Assembly: GCA_900469445.1 (NCBI GenBank)
Contig: UBXM01000029.1
Coordinates: 82,557 to 146,556 of the forward strand
Length of the DNA stretch: 64,000 nt
Direction: 5' to 3'
Source: Hyphomicrobiales bacterium
GTDB lineage: Bacteria; Pseudomonadota; Alphaproteobacteria; Rhizobiales; Rhizobiaceae
Made by a program: the position numbers and the translations under genes. Position 1 is the first letter of the stretch. The number at the start of each line of letters is the position of its first letter. Positions 55,555-64,000 of the stretch are shown here, in pieces. The notes beneath the pieces are model-generated. The model did no database searches, was not told the DNA's origin, and saw only the letters and a program-made list of their open reading frames with translations.

Positions 55555-55758
55555 TCAGAGACCGTTGGGCAGATAGTTCTTGATGACCTTCTTGCCATCA
55601 GGCTCAGCGAGGACCATCGTACCGCGTGCATCGCGGATGAACTTGTTGGAACGCTTGATCATGCCGTGGCGCTTGCCGGCGGCAGCTGCAACGACCTTGC
55701 CGGTGGCGGTGACTTTGAACCGCTTCTTGGCAGACGACTTCGTCTTCATCTTGGGCAT
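55555..55758 (-). CDS. rpmI: 50S ribosomal protein L35
   Basis: This 67-residue, very basic ribosomal protein has the family start [21 protein letters not shown], the middle [17 protein letters not shown] and a C-terminal hydrophobic tail KNYLPNGL. It is co-transcribed with infC upstream (208-bp leader-like gap) and rplT downstream. In E. coli this unit is autoregulated by L20; a similar leader here is possible but not resolved. Confidence 0.98.
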   Translation of the reverse strand: MPKMKTKSSAKKRFKVTATGKVVAAAAGKRHGMIKRSNKFIRDARGTMVLAEPDGKKVIKNYLPNGL

Positions 55759-55966
55759 TTTGCTACTCCATTCTTGTATCGAAGCCGACTGACGAGGTCA
55801 GCTTCAAGCATTTAGAACGGCCACGGCATGCCCTGCCGGACCGTTCGGACGCGCGCTTATAACCGCAGTCGGTCAAAAGTGCAATGGGGGAAATCCTCCT
55901 CGAGAACCGGTCGGAAAACCGGCATGCCCGCCACCTTACGGTTCCTCCAGGCGGGGAGTGCGGCGC

Positions 55967-56503
55967 TTATTTCGGCGCCAGCACCATCATCATCTGGCGA
56001 CCTTCAAGCTTGGGCTCAGCCTCAACCTTGGCGATTTCCAGCGTATCTTCCTTGACCTGCAGGAGAAGCTTCATGCCGAGTTCCTGGTGGGCCATTTCGC
56101 GGCCGCGGAACTTCAGCGTTACCTTAACCTTGTCGCCTTCCTCAAAGAACCGGTTCATCGCCTTCATCTTCACGTCATAGTCATGCGTGTCGATGTTCGG
56201 GCGCATCTTGATTTCTTTGACTTCGACGACCTTCTGCTTCTTGCGAGCTTCAGAGGCCTTCTTCTGGTTCGCATATTTCAGCTTGCCGAGGTCAAGGATC
56301 TTGCACACTGGCGGATCATTGTTCGGCGAGATTTCTACGAGGTCCAGTCCCGCTTCCTCGGCCATCCGAAGAGCCTCGTCAGTGTTCACTGTACCGAGAT
56401 TCTGGCCTTCGGCGTCGATAAGCTGGACCTTGGGAATGCGAATTTCCCGGTTGGAGCGCGGGCCTTCCTTGACGGGGGCATCGGCTTTGAATGGTCTGCG
56501 AAT
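55967..56503 (-). CDS. infC: Translation initiation factor IF-3 with AUU start codon
   Basis: IF-3 keeps 30S subunits free and proofreads the start codon. An ATG-based reading from 56389 (140 residues) lacks the N-terminal domain. The same frame continues upstream through [22 protein letters not shown], the conserved IF-3 N-terminus, to ATT at 56503, where AGGAG sits nine bases before. This gives 178 residues, the normal length. The rare AUU start is the classic device by which IF-3 represses its own translation. The C-terminal domain includes [18 protein letters not shown]. It heads the unit with rpmI and rplT. Confidence 0.95.
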   Translation of the reverse strand: MRRPFKADAPVKEGPRSNREIRIPKVQLIDAEGQNLGTVNTDEALRMAEEAGLDLVEISPNNDPPVCKILDLGKLKYANQKKASEARKKQKVVEVKEIKMRPNIDTHDYDVKMKAMNRFFEEGDKVKVTLKFRGREMAHQELGMKLLLQVKEDTLEIAKVEAEPKLEGRQMMMVLAPK

Positions 56504-56685
56504 GGTCGTATTCTCCTAGATCGTTTTCGGGCACAGGCAACGACGAAATTCGCGCGCGGCACCGAGCCGAGCGGAATGTCGTCATTACCGGATGGATGTC
56601 AATAGCATGACGGCGCGAAAAAATCACCTCCTGACAAGCGGTTAAAATCTGATTTATAGCTCCCGTCACCTACAGGAGTGAGATC

Positions 56686-57501
56686 ATGACCGAGATAACC
56701 GCTGCAAAAGCCACCACCATTACTGTCGGAACGGGAACGGATGCCCGCCAGATCGCCATCATCCACCGGGCCGCAACGACGGGAGCGGAGAAGCCGGCGC
56801 TTGTCTGGCTCGGCGGCTATCGGTCCGACATGACCGGCACCAAGGCCGTCGTGCTCGATGCATTGGCGCAAAAGCTCGGCTCGGCCGCAATCCGTTTCGA
56901 CTATTCCGGCCACGGCGCATCGGGAGGCGAATTCCGTGACGGCACGATCTCGCGCTGGCTCGAGGAGAGCATCGCGGTCATCGATGCCAAATCGCCGAAG
57001 AGCGTCGTCCTTGTCGGGTCATCGATGGGCGGCTGGATTGCCCTGCGCCTGGTCGAGGAACTCAAGAAGCGCGCAACAGGCCCGAAAGTCGCCGGCCTTG
57101 TGCTGATCGCGCCTGCGCCGGATTTCACCAGCGAGCTGATCGAACCGGAACTGACCGACAAGGAACGCCAGTCGCTGGCGGAGCGCGGCTATTTCGAAGA
57201 GCATTCCGAATACAGTCCCGAACCGAACATTTATACGCGCGCCCTGATGGAAGACGGTGAGAAGAACCGTGTTCTTTCGGGCATGATCGAAACCGGCTGC
57301 CCGGTCCATATCCTGCAGGGAATGGCGGATCCCGACGTGCCCTACAAACACGCCCTCAAGCTGATGGAATTCCTGCCGGCCGACGATGTCGTGATGACAC
57401 TGATCCGCGACGGCGACCACCGGCTGTCGCGCCCTCAGGATCTGGAAAAGATGCAGGCAGCGGTGACCAGCTTACTTATCGATGATGAAAAATTGGGCTG
57501 A
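56686..57501 (+). CDS. Alpha/beta hydrolase
   Basis: This 271-residue serine hydrolase has the nucleophile elbow GSSMGGW (about residues 111-117), the oxyanion region LGGYRSDMTG and FDYSGHGASGG, the acid in ILQGMADPDVPY and the catalytic His in DGDHRLSRPQD. It resembles the bacterial ABHD10/palmitoyl-thioesterase-like group with a preceding cap segment. The natural ester or thioester is unknown. AGGAG lies before ATG 56686. It stands alone, divergent from infC. Confidence 0.85.
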   Translation: MTEITAAKATTITVGTGTDARQIAIIHRAATTGAEKPALVWLGGYRSDMTGTKAVVLDALAQKLGSAAIRFDYSGHGASGGEFRDGTISRWLEESIAVIDAKSPKSVVLVGSSMGGWIALRLVEELKKRATGPKVAGLVLIAPAPDFTSELIEPELTDKERQSLAERGYFEEHSEYSPEPNIYTRALMEDGEKNRVLSGMIETGCPVHILQGMADPDVPYKHALKLMEFLPADDVVMTLIRDGDHRLSRPQDLEKMQAAVTSLLIDDEKLG

Positions 57502-57519
57502 GACACAAAAGCCGCAGTC

Positions 57520-57527
57520 TTAACCAT
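57520..57527 (+). promoter_or_regulatory. Possible CtrA half-site before transglutaminase-like gene
   Basis: TTAACCAT, the core motif reported for CtrA in Sinorhizobium, occurs at 57520-57527, about 95 bp before the next start. Further TTAAC tracts follow (around 57547, 57579 and 57588) in an AT-rich leader. Binding is speculative. Confidence 0.3.
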
Positions 57528-57621
57528 ATTCTCAAAGAGCCTCACCTTAACAAAAGCTGAACAATTGACTCTGCCCCTTAACACCTCTTAACTTTTTGTT
57601 AGGAATTTAAGGGACGGGTCA

Positions 57622-58236
57622 ATGAATTTAGCCCTGAAGGTGCGGCATGTAGCCGTGATCCTCGCTGCTGTGCTTGCATCTGCCGGTGCCGCCATACCGG
57701 CTCCGCAGGCGACGAATGCAATGGTAACCGGTGCGGTGACGTCGCAGCCGATCGGCCATTACGAATTCTGCCAGCGTCTGCCGGCCGAGTGCAATGTCAA
57801 AAGCCGTTCGACACCGGCCGCACGGATGGATGACCACGCCTGGAACGTCGTTCGCGACGTCAACCGCGCGGTCAACGCCCGCTATATCGCCCGCACGGAT
57901 CTCGAAGCCTATGGCATCGAGGAATACTGGACCTATCCGACCGTATTTGCCGATTGCGAAGACTATGCCCTGCAGAAGCGCAAGGAACTGGCCCGTCTCG
58001 GCTTTGCGCTTTCCGATCTCCTCATCACCGTCGTGCGCAAGCCGGACGGCGAAGGCCATGCGGTGCTGACCCTGCGCACCACCGATGGCGATTTCATTCT
58101 CGACAATCTCGACAACGACGTTCTTGCCTGGAACCAGACGCCCTATACGTTCCTGAAGCGTCAGGCGACCTTCAATACCGGACGCTGGGTCACGATCGAA
58201 AATGGCCGCGATCTGCTTGTCGGCGCGCTGCGCTGA
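57622..58236 (+). CDS. Bacterial transglutaminase-like cysteine protein (BTLCP)
   Basis: This exported 204-residue protein has a signal peptide (VRHVAVILAAVLASAGAAIPAP). The Cys-His-Asp triad of the transglutaminase-like fold is intact: FADCEDYALQKR, GEGHAVLTL and LDNLDNDV. Alphaproteobacterial BTLCPs are often periplasmic proteases or amidases, in some species paired with type I secretion and GGDEF signalling; neither is found here. Two further cysteines (FCQRLPAECN) could form a disulfide. A hairpin terminator follows. Confidence 0.87.
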   Translation: MNLALKVRHVAVILAAVLASAGAAIPAPQATNAMVTGAVTSQPIGHYEFCQRLPAECNVKSRSTPAARMDDHAWNVVRDVNRAVNARYIARTDLEAYGIEEYWTYPTVFADCEDYALQKRKELARLGFALSDLLITVVRKPDGEGHAVLTLRTTDGDFILDNLDNDVLAWNQTPYTFLKRQATFNTGRWVTIENGRDLLVGALR

Positions 58237-58267
58237 TCCGGCAACGAACATAAGTCATTAAGCATAT

Positions 58268-58299
58268 AACCCGCTCTGCTTGCAGTAGCGGGTTGTTCT
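58268..58299 (+). terminator. Terminator after BTLCP gene
   Basis: An 8-bp stem AACCCGCT (58268-58275) with AGCGGGTT (58287-58294) has an 11-nt loop and a T/C-rich tail (GTTCTCTCT). It lies 31 bp after the BTLCP stop and before the kinase gene. Confidence 0.6.
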
Positions 58300-58376
58300 C
58301 TCTACTCTTTCGAGAATCGGAAAGCTCCCCGCCCTGCCCTCGGCAGTGCGGCTCTTTCTGCGACGGAGGCCTGCAA

Positions 58377-59945
58377 GTGCGGAACGATCGATTGACAGGC
58401 CTGATACGACCCCATGGTTCAGCCCGACCAACTCTGCCGCTCTGGCTTGCCGGCGTACTGACAGCTGTCGTCCTGGGTTTCGGCACGCTTACCGTTTACG
58501 AGAATTACAACAATGCGCTTCGCGAGGGAGAAGCGCGCGCCGTCTCATCCGCTCATGTGGTCGCCGCCCACATGGAATGGATGATGGAGGCAAGCGACCT
58601 TGCGCTTCGCCGCATCGAGGCCGCGATCAGCGGGCGGCCGATCGATAGTTCCGCCGAATTGATCCTCGACTTGGAACGGGCCGTCGGAGAGCTGCCGGTC
58701 GGTTTCGAATATGCCATTCTCGACCAGGACGGCCAGACACGCTTTTCAAGCGCTCCCGACGATGTTCTGCCCGATCATGCCGAGCGCGCCTATTTCATGC
58801 GGCTCAAGGAAGGGGAGGCCCTGACCTTCAGCCGGCTGCTCGACAACGAAAGAGCCGGGAAGCCGGCCTTCATCATCGCAAGGCGGATCGGCACCGGCAG
58901 CGATTTCCGTGGTGTCGCCTCGATCACCATTCCGAACGACAATCTCGACCGGTTCTGGTCATCGATGAATCTCGGGCCGAATTCGACGATCTCCGTCATC
59001 CGGGACGACGGATGGCTGGTCGCGCGGCGGCCATCAGCGCAAAAACCGATCAATCTGAGCACGACGGAGTGGTATCCGCTGACGCGTGACAAGGCGAGCG
59101 GCTTCTACCACAATCCGGTGTCGCAGATCGATGGTTTTGCCCGGATCGTCGCCTTCTGGAAGGTGCAGGACTGGCCGCTGGTCGCGCTTGCGGCAATCGA
59201 GCGCCAGGAAGTTCTCGACCAGTTCTGGCGCAATCTTTTAGGCGACGCATTGTTCGTTGTGCCGCTGATGGCGGTTCTGGTCGGCGCCTCGTTCTGGATC
59301 TACGCTTTGCTCTATCGAACGGCGTCACGCAATGAGCAGTTGGAGCACGCCGTCGAGCGCAATCGTTTCCTGCTGCGGGAAATCCACCATCGGGTGAAGA
59401 ACAATCTGCAGGCGGTGCTGGCACTTGTGCGGCTGCAGCGTCTGCCGCAGGACGCGCGGGACGACATGGCGCGGCGGATCAGCGCGATGATCGCCGTGCA
59501 TGAACAGATCTACAATACCGATCAGTTCGAGGAAGTGGAGGTTGCGCCCTATGCGACCCGGCTGATCTCCGACATCGCCTCAGGCTACGACATGCCGGTA
59601 AAGATCGATCTCGATCTGGCGCCCATCGCGCTCGACCGCGATCAGGCACTGCCACTCGGGATGATCATCAACGAGGTCGTTTCCAACGCCTTCAAATATG
59701 CGTTTTCCGGCCGCAGCGAAGGCAAGCTGACCGTCCGCCTGCATCGGGACGGCGGCGAGCTCAAGCTGACAATCCGCGACGACGGGCCGGGAATTGCCGA
59801 AGATACCCGCACCACCGGCATGGGCACGAAGCTTATTTCGAGCTTCGTGCGCCAACTCGGCGGGCGATCGGAACTGCACAATGACAAGGGTGCCGTCTTT
59901 ACCTTGACGGCACCGCTCGAGACAGGTGAACGCGAAGCGGCGTAA
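58377..59945 (+). CDS. HisKA_2-type membrane sensor histidine kinase
   Basis: This 522-residue sensor kinase has a transmembrane helix near residue 20 (LWLAGVLTAVVLGFG), a periplasmic PAS-like (dCache) sensor of about 240 residues, and a second helix (FVVPLMAVLVGASFWIYALL). The HisKA_2 phospho-acceptor box is REIHHRVKNNLQAVLALV, and the HATPase domain has NEVVSNAFKYAF and DDGPGI. Such kinases often act in the general stress response or through single-domain response regulators. No regulator gene is adjacent, so it is an orphan. GGAGG sits seven bases before GTG 58377. Confidence 0.88.
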   Translation: MRNDRLTGLIRPHGSARPTLPLWLAGVLTAVVLGFGTLTVYENYNNALREGEARAVSSAHVVAAHMEWMMEASDLALRRIEAAISGRPIDSSAELILDLERAVGELPVGFEYAILDQDGQTRFSSAPDDVLPDHAERAYFMRLKEGEALTFSRLLDNERAGKPAFIIARRIGTGSDFRGVASITIPNDNLDRFWSSMNLGPNSTISVIRDDGWLVARRPSAQKPINLSTTEWYPLTRDKASGFYHNPVSQIDGFARIVAFWKVQDWPLVALAAIERQEVLDQFWRNLLGDALFVVPLMAVLVGASFWIYALLYRTASRNEQLEHAVERNRFLLREIHHRVKNNLQAVLALVRLQRLPQDARDDMARRISAMIAVHEQIYNTDQFEEVEVAPYATRLISDIASGYDMPVKIDLDLAPIALDRDQALPLGMIINEVVSNAFKYAFSGRSEGKLTVRLHRDGGELKLTIRDDGPGIAEDTRTTGMGTKLISSFVRQLGGRSELHNDKGAVFTLTAPLETGEREAA

Positions 59946-59951
59946 ACCCGC

Positions 59952-60938
59952 TTATCCGGCATTGCCGATGAAGATACCGGCAGCCAGCACCAGCGAACCG
60001 CCGAACACGACCTGGAAAACCGCGCGCATGAACGGCGTTTCCATATAACGGTTCTGAATGAAGGCAATCGCCCACAATTCGAAGAACACGACGACGGCAG
60101 CAACGATCGTCGCGGTCCAGAAATGCGGGATGAGGTAAGGCAGTGCGTGGCCGAGACCGCCGAGTGTCGTCATGATGCCGGATGCGAGACCGCGCTTGAG
60201 CGGCGATCCGCGGCCGGAAATCTTGCCGTCGTCATGAGCCGCTTCGGTGAAGCCCATCGAGATACCGGCGCCGACCGATGCCGAAAGTCCGATCAGGAAG
60301 GTCGACCAGGTGTCGCCGGTGGCGAAGGCGGCGGCGAAGATCGGCGCCAGCGTCGAGACCGATCCGTCCATCAATCCGGCAAGACCCGGCTGAACATAGG
60401 TGAGGATGAACTGGCGGCGGGCGGTTTCTTCTTCCTCGCCGCGCGCTTCTTCCGAGACGTGCTTTTCGGTCAGCATGCGGGCAATGTCTTCATGCCCCTC
60501 TTCCGCCAGCGCCAGATCACCGAGCAATTGGCGTGTCGAGGCATCCGATACGTGCTTTATCGCCTCGCGGTAAAAACGGGCGGCCTGCTGTTCCATGGCT
60601 TCCGCCTCGGCGCGGGCGGTCTCCAGCGGCAGGTTTTTCCTCAGCCAGTCCGGCTTGCGGGCGTAAAAACCCTGGACATGTTCGCGACGGATCAGCGGGA
60701 TGCGCTCACCGAACCGTGCCCTGAAAATCTCGATCAGCGAATTCTTGTGGGTCTGCTCGACCTCGGCCATGTCCTCGAACACTTTTGCAGACGCCGGATA
60801 CTGATCCCTCAGGCCATCGGCATAACCGAGATAGATGCGTGCATCCTCCTCTTCGGAGGCGATTGCCAATGCGAGGATTTCCTCTTCGGACAGGGATGAA
60901 AATGGCCGGCGGGAGGACGGCAAAAGGCGGGTCAGCAT
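59952..60938 (-). CDS. mbfA: Membrane-bound ferritin MbfA (iron exporter)
   Basis: MbfA joins an N-terminal ferritin/rubrerythrin-like four-helix domain to a C-terminal VIT1/CCC1-type membrane domain and exports iron. It protects against iron and peroxide stress in Agrobacterium and Bradyrhizobium. Iron ligands are seen in ASEEEDARIYL, EVEQTHKN, AEAMEQQAARFYREA and AEEGHED. Membrane helices follow from about residue 185 (YVQPGLAGLMDGSVSTLAPIFAAAF). ATG 60938 has GGAG six bases upstream. The ATG at 60950 would have no ribosome-binding site and would touch the Irr box. It is convergent with the kinase gene. Confidence 0.93.
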   Translation of the reverse strand: MLTRLLPSSRRPFSSLSEEEILALAIASEEEDARIYLGYADGLRDQYPASAKVFEDMAEVEQTHKNSLIEIFRARFGERIPLIRREHVQGFYARKPDWLRKNLPLETARAEAEAMEQQAARFYREAIKHVSDASTRQLLGDLALAEEGHEDIARMLTEKHVSEEARGEEEETARRQFILTYVQPGLAGLMDGSVSTLAPIFAAAFATGDTWSTFLIGLSASVGAGISMGFTEAAHDDGKISGRGSPLKRGLASGIMTTLGGLGHALPYLIPHFWTATIVAAVVVFFELWAIAFIQNRYMETPFMRAVFQVVFGGSLVLAAGIFIGNAG

Positions 60939-60949
60939 CGAAAACTCCA

Positions 60950-60966
60950 TTTAGAATAATTCTAAA
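60950..60966. promoter_or_regulatory. Irr-type iron control element upstream of mbfA
   Basis: TTTAGAA-TAA-TTCTAAA is a perfect 17-bp palindrome, matching the published iron control element (ICE) form bound by Irr. It lies 12 bp before the mbfA start, suited to repression by Irr when iron is low. Confidence 0.8.
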
Positions 60967-61130
60967 CTATTCCCCTCACCTGCAAAATGCAAGCGGGCTT
61001 CGAGCGCCCCTAAAGAACGCACTTTCACCTCCGCAATCACAGCGAGCAGTAATTTCCGCAAAGCCATGCTGCGCTGCAGCGTAATATCCGGAAAATACTT
61101 CTTGCCCGCCGCGAAACAAACAGCTTATGA

Positions 61131-62294
<1,164 letters not shown>

Positions 62295-62317
62295 ATCCTC
62301 GAAAATGAGCAAAACGG

Positions 62318-62344
62318 GAAGCCCGGACAGGTTCCGGGCTTCTT
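62318..62344 (+). terminator. Terminator between the two TRAP receptor genes
   Basis: A perfect 10-bp stem (62318-62327 with 62333-62342) has a 5-nt loop followed by TTCTTCG-type T-rich sequence. It sits 24 bp after the first copy, so the two copies are probably separate transcripts. Confidence 0.75.
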
Positions 62345-62495
62345 CGCATTTACGAAAAACAAGAGATCATCGGTTATGAGGTGCTTCGAGTTTTTACGGA
62401 GCAAGCCGAGCAAAAGCGTGCAGCCGAAGGATCGCGACACGCTTTGGTCAAACCGATGCGGTTAACACGAGCCGACAACCACAAGCGCGCCTTAA

Positions 62496-63617
<1,122 letters not shown>

Positions 63618-63631
63618 TCCGTTCAGACACG

Positions 63632-63666
63632 AAAAGGCCCGGAGATACTTTCCGGGCCTTTTTCGT
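63632..63666 (+). terminator. Intrinsic terminator of second TRAP receptor gene
   Basis: A perfect 10-bp stem AAGGCCCGGA (63634-63643) with TCCGGGCCTT (63651-63660) has a 7-nt loop. It leads into TTTTTCGTTT. It lies 16 bp after the stop. Confidence 0.9.
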
Positions 63667-63719
63667 TTCGGGTCTCCACCGCTCGGCGGCGGCGGAATTA
63701 ATTCCTCGACTTCATTGAT

Positions 63720-63908
63720 TTTTCCGCGCGCGACCCCATATCAGCCTCATCGCAATCTCAATCGCTTTCACGATGCCGCGCCGACAGTTGGCGTATTTAT
63801 GTGTGAATGTGGACGGATGCCATTTGCCTCTCCTGACCGCGGATGTACCGGCAGCGAGATTTGGTTTATGGTCCTGGAAAGGTCGGGCAAGCCCCGGCCT
63901 TTTTGCTT
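63720..63908 (+). ncRNA. Candidate small RNA or leader ending in a terminator, before rpsU
   Basis: The 340-bp gap between the TRAP receptor and rpsU has its own intrinsic-terminator-like hairpin: 63879-63887 pairing with 63893-63901 over 9 bp (one G-T pair), followed by T4 and a further T-rich run. No convincing ORF lies before it on the plus strand, so a transcript of about 100-190 nt may end here. The 5' end is unknown and no Rfam family is recognised. The region also has a 12-bp palindrome at 63694-63705. Confidence 0.35.
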
Positions 63909-63959
63909 TGCCACCGTGAAAGGCCGCGCAGGGCATCGTTTAAATCGAAAGGATATAAT

Positions 63960-64000
63960 TTGCAGGTTCTTGTCAGGGATAACAACGTCGATCAGGCGCT
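63960..64000 (+). CDS. rpsU: 30S ribosomal protein S21, N-terminus only (cut by window edge)
   Basis: The final 41 bases start with TTG at 63960 and translate as MQVLVRDNNVDQA, the invariant N-terminus of alphaproteobacterial S21. An AAAGGA stretch (63948-63953) sits six bases before the TTG. S21 joins the 30S subunit late and helps initiation. The TTG start is notable but supported by the exact match at the first residue. The rest lies beyond the right edge. Confidence 0.85.
   Translation, partial: MQVLVRDNNVDQA

Noticed and set aside
63712-63936. 74-codon minus-strand ORF before rpsU
   Set aside because: No ribosome-binding site or family resemblance; it runs through the intrinsic-terminator hairpin at 63879-63908.

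Overview
The window is about 64 kb of GC-rich chromosomal DNA from an alphaproteobacterium of the Rhizobiaceae (Agrobacterium/Rhizobium/Neorhizobium type). This rests on recognisable genes: phospholipid N-methyltransferase PmtA, the Irr-type iron box in front of the membrane ferritin MbfA, a VirC1-like ParA, a ugpBAEC operon, HisKA_2-type kinase signalling, and housekeeping proteins with rhizobial character (DnaN, GuaA, PheST, InfC, S21). It is mostly ordinary core chromosome, densely coded on both strands. I saw no prophage, transposase, CRISPR array, rRNA or tRNA.

Layout. 1-4.7 kb: prfC (cut by the left edge), dut, cysK and a YifB/ComM-type ATPase. 4.7-11.5 kb, minus strand: gshB, the glycerol-3-phosphate importer ugpBAEC with a tandem PHO-box-like array before ugpB, then yraN and rsmI. 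11.8-15 kb: dnaN, pmtA, a degenerate histidine phosphatase and pyrF. 15-23 kb: a secreted beta-helix protein, an NDUFA9-like protein, a secreted micropeptide before a very long terminator hairpin, a GST, queG, an epimerase-like protein, RlpA and an RsmB-type rRNA methyltransferase. 23.2-28.4 kb: a four-gene exported cluster (imelysin IrpA, di-haem DUF1111 protein, second imelysin, Tat-exported DUF1513 protein), the best candidate here for a poorly described system, probably in periplasmic iron handling.

28.4-40.2 kb: TspO, a thioesterase, a nucleosidase, guaA, a VapBC-like toxin-antitoxin pair, a YqaA-type membrane protein, an O6-alkylguanine methyltransferase facing a 2H phosphoesterase across a LexA-like box, ArsC-like and YbaK-like proteins, an M29 aminopeptidase, an orphan ParA and xseA. 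40.2-43.7 kb: a three-component envelope-glycosylation set (GT-C-like membrane protein, GT2, GtrA). 43.7-49.4 kb: redox enzymes, with one Gfo/Idh/MocA dehydrogenase, two tandem aldo/keto reductases and a third divergent from a LysR regulator. 49.4-51 kb: an M15-like protein, and a MarR regulator next to a tautomerase.

51-56.5 kb, minus strand: infC (AUU start), rpmI, rplT, then pheS, a GFA-family gene and pheT. 56.7-64 kb: an alpha/beta hydrolase, a transglutaminase-like cysteine protein, an orphan HisKA_2 kinase, mbfA with a perfect Irr-type box, two tandem TRAP solute-binding proteins without permeases, an unexplained terminator-ended interval and the first codons of rpsU.

Several nutrient-responsive circuits can be read from the DNA: phosphate (ugp), iron (mbfA and probably irpA), possibly DNA damage (2H phosphoesterase), and local LysR and MarR control. 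All calls come from reading the sequence and from family knowledge; no database search was run.
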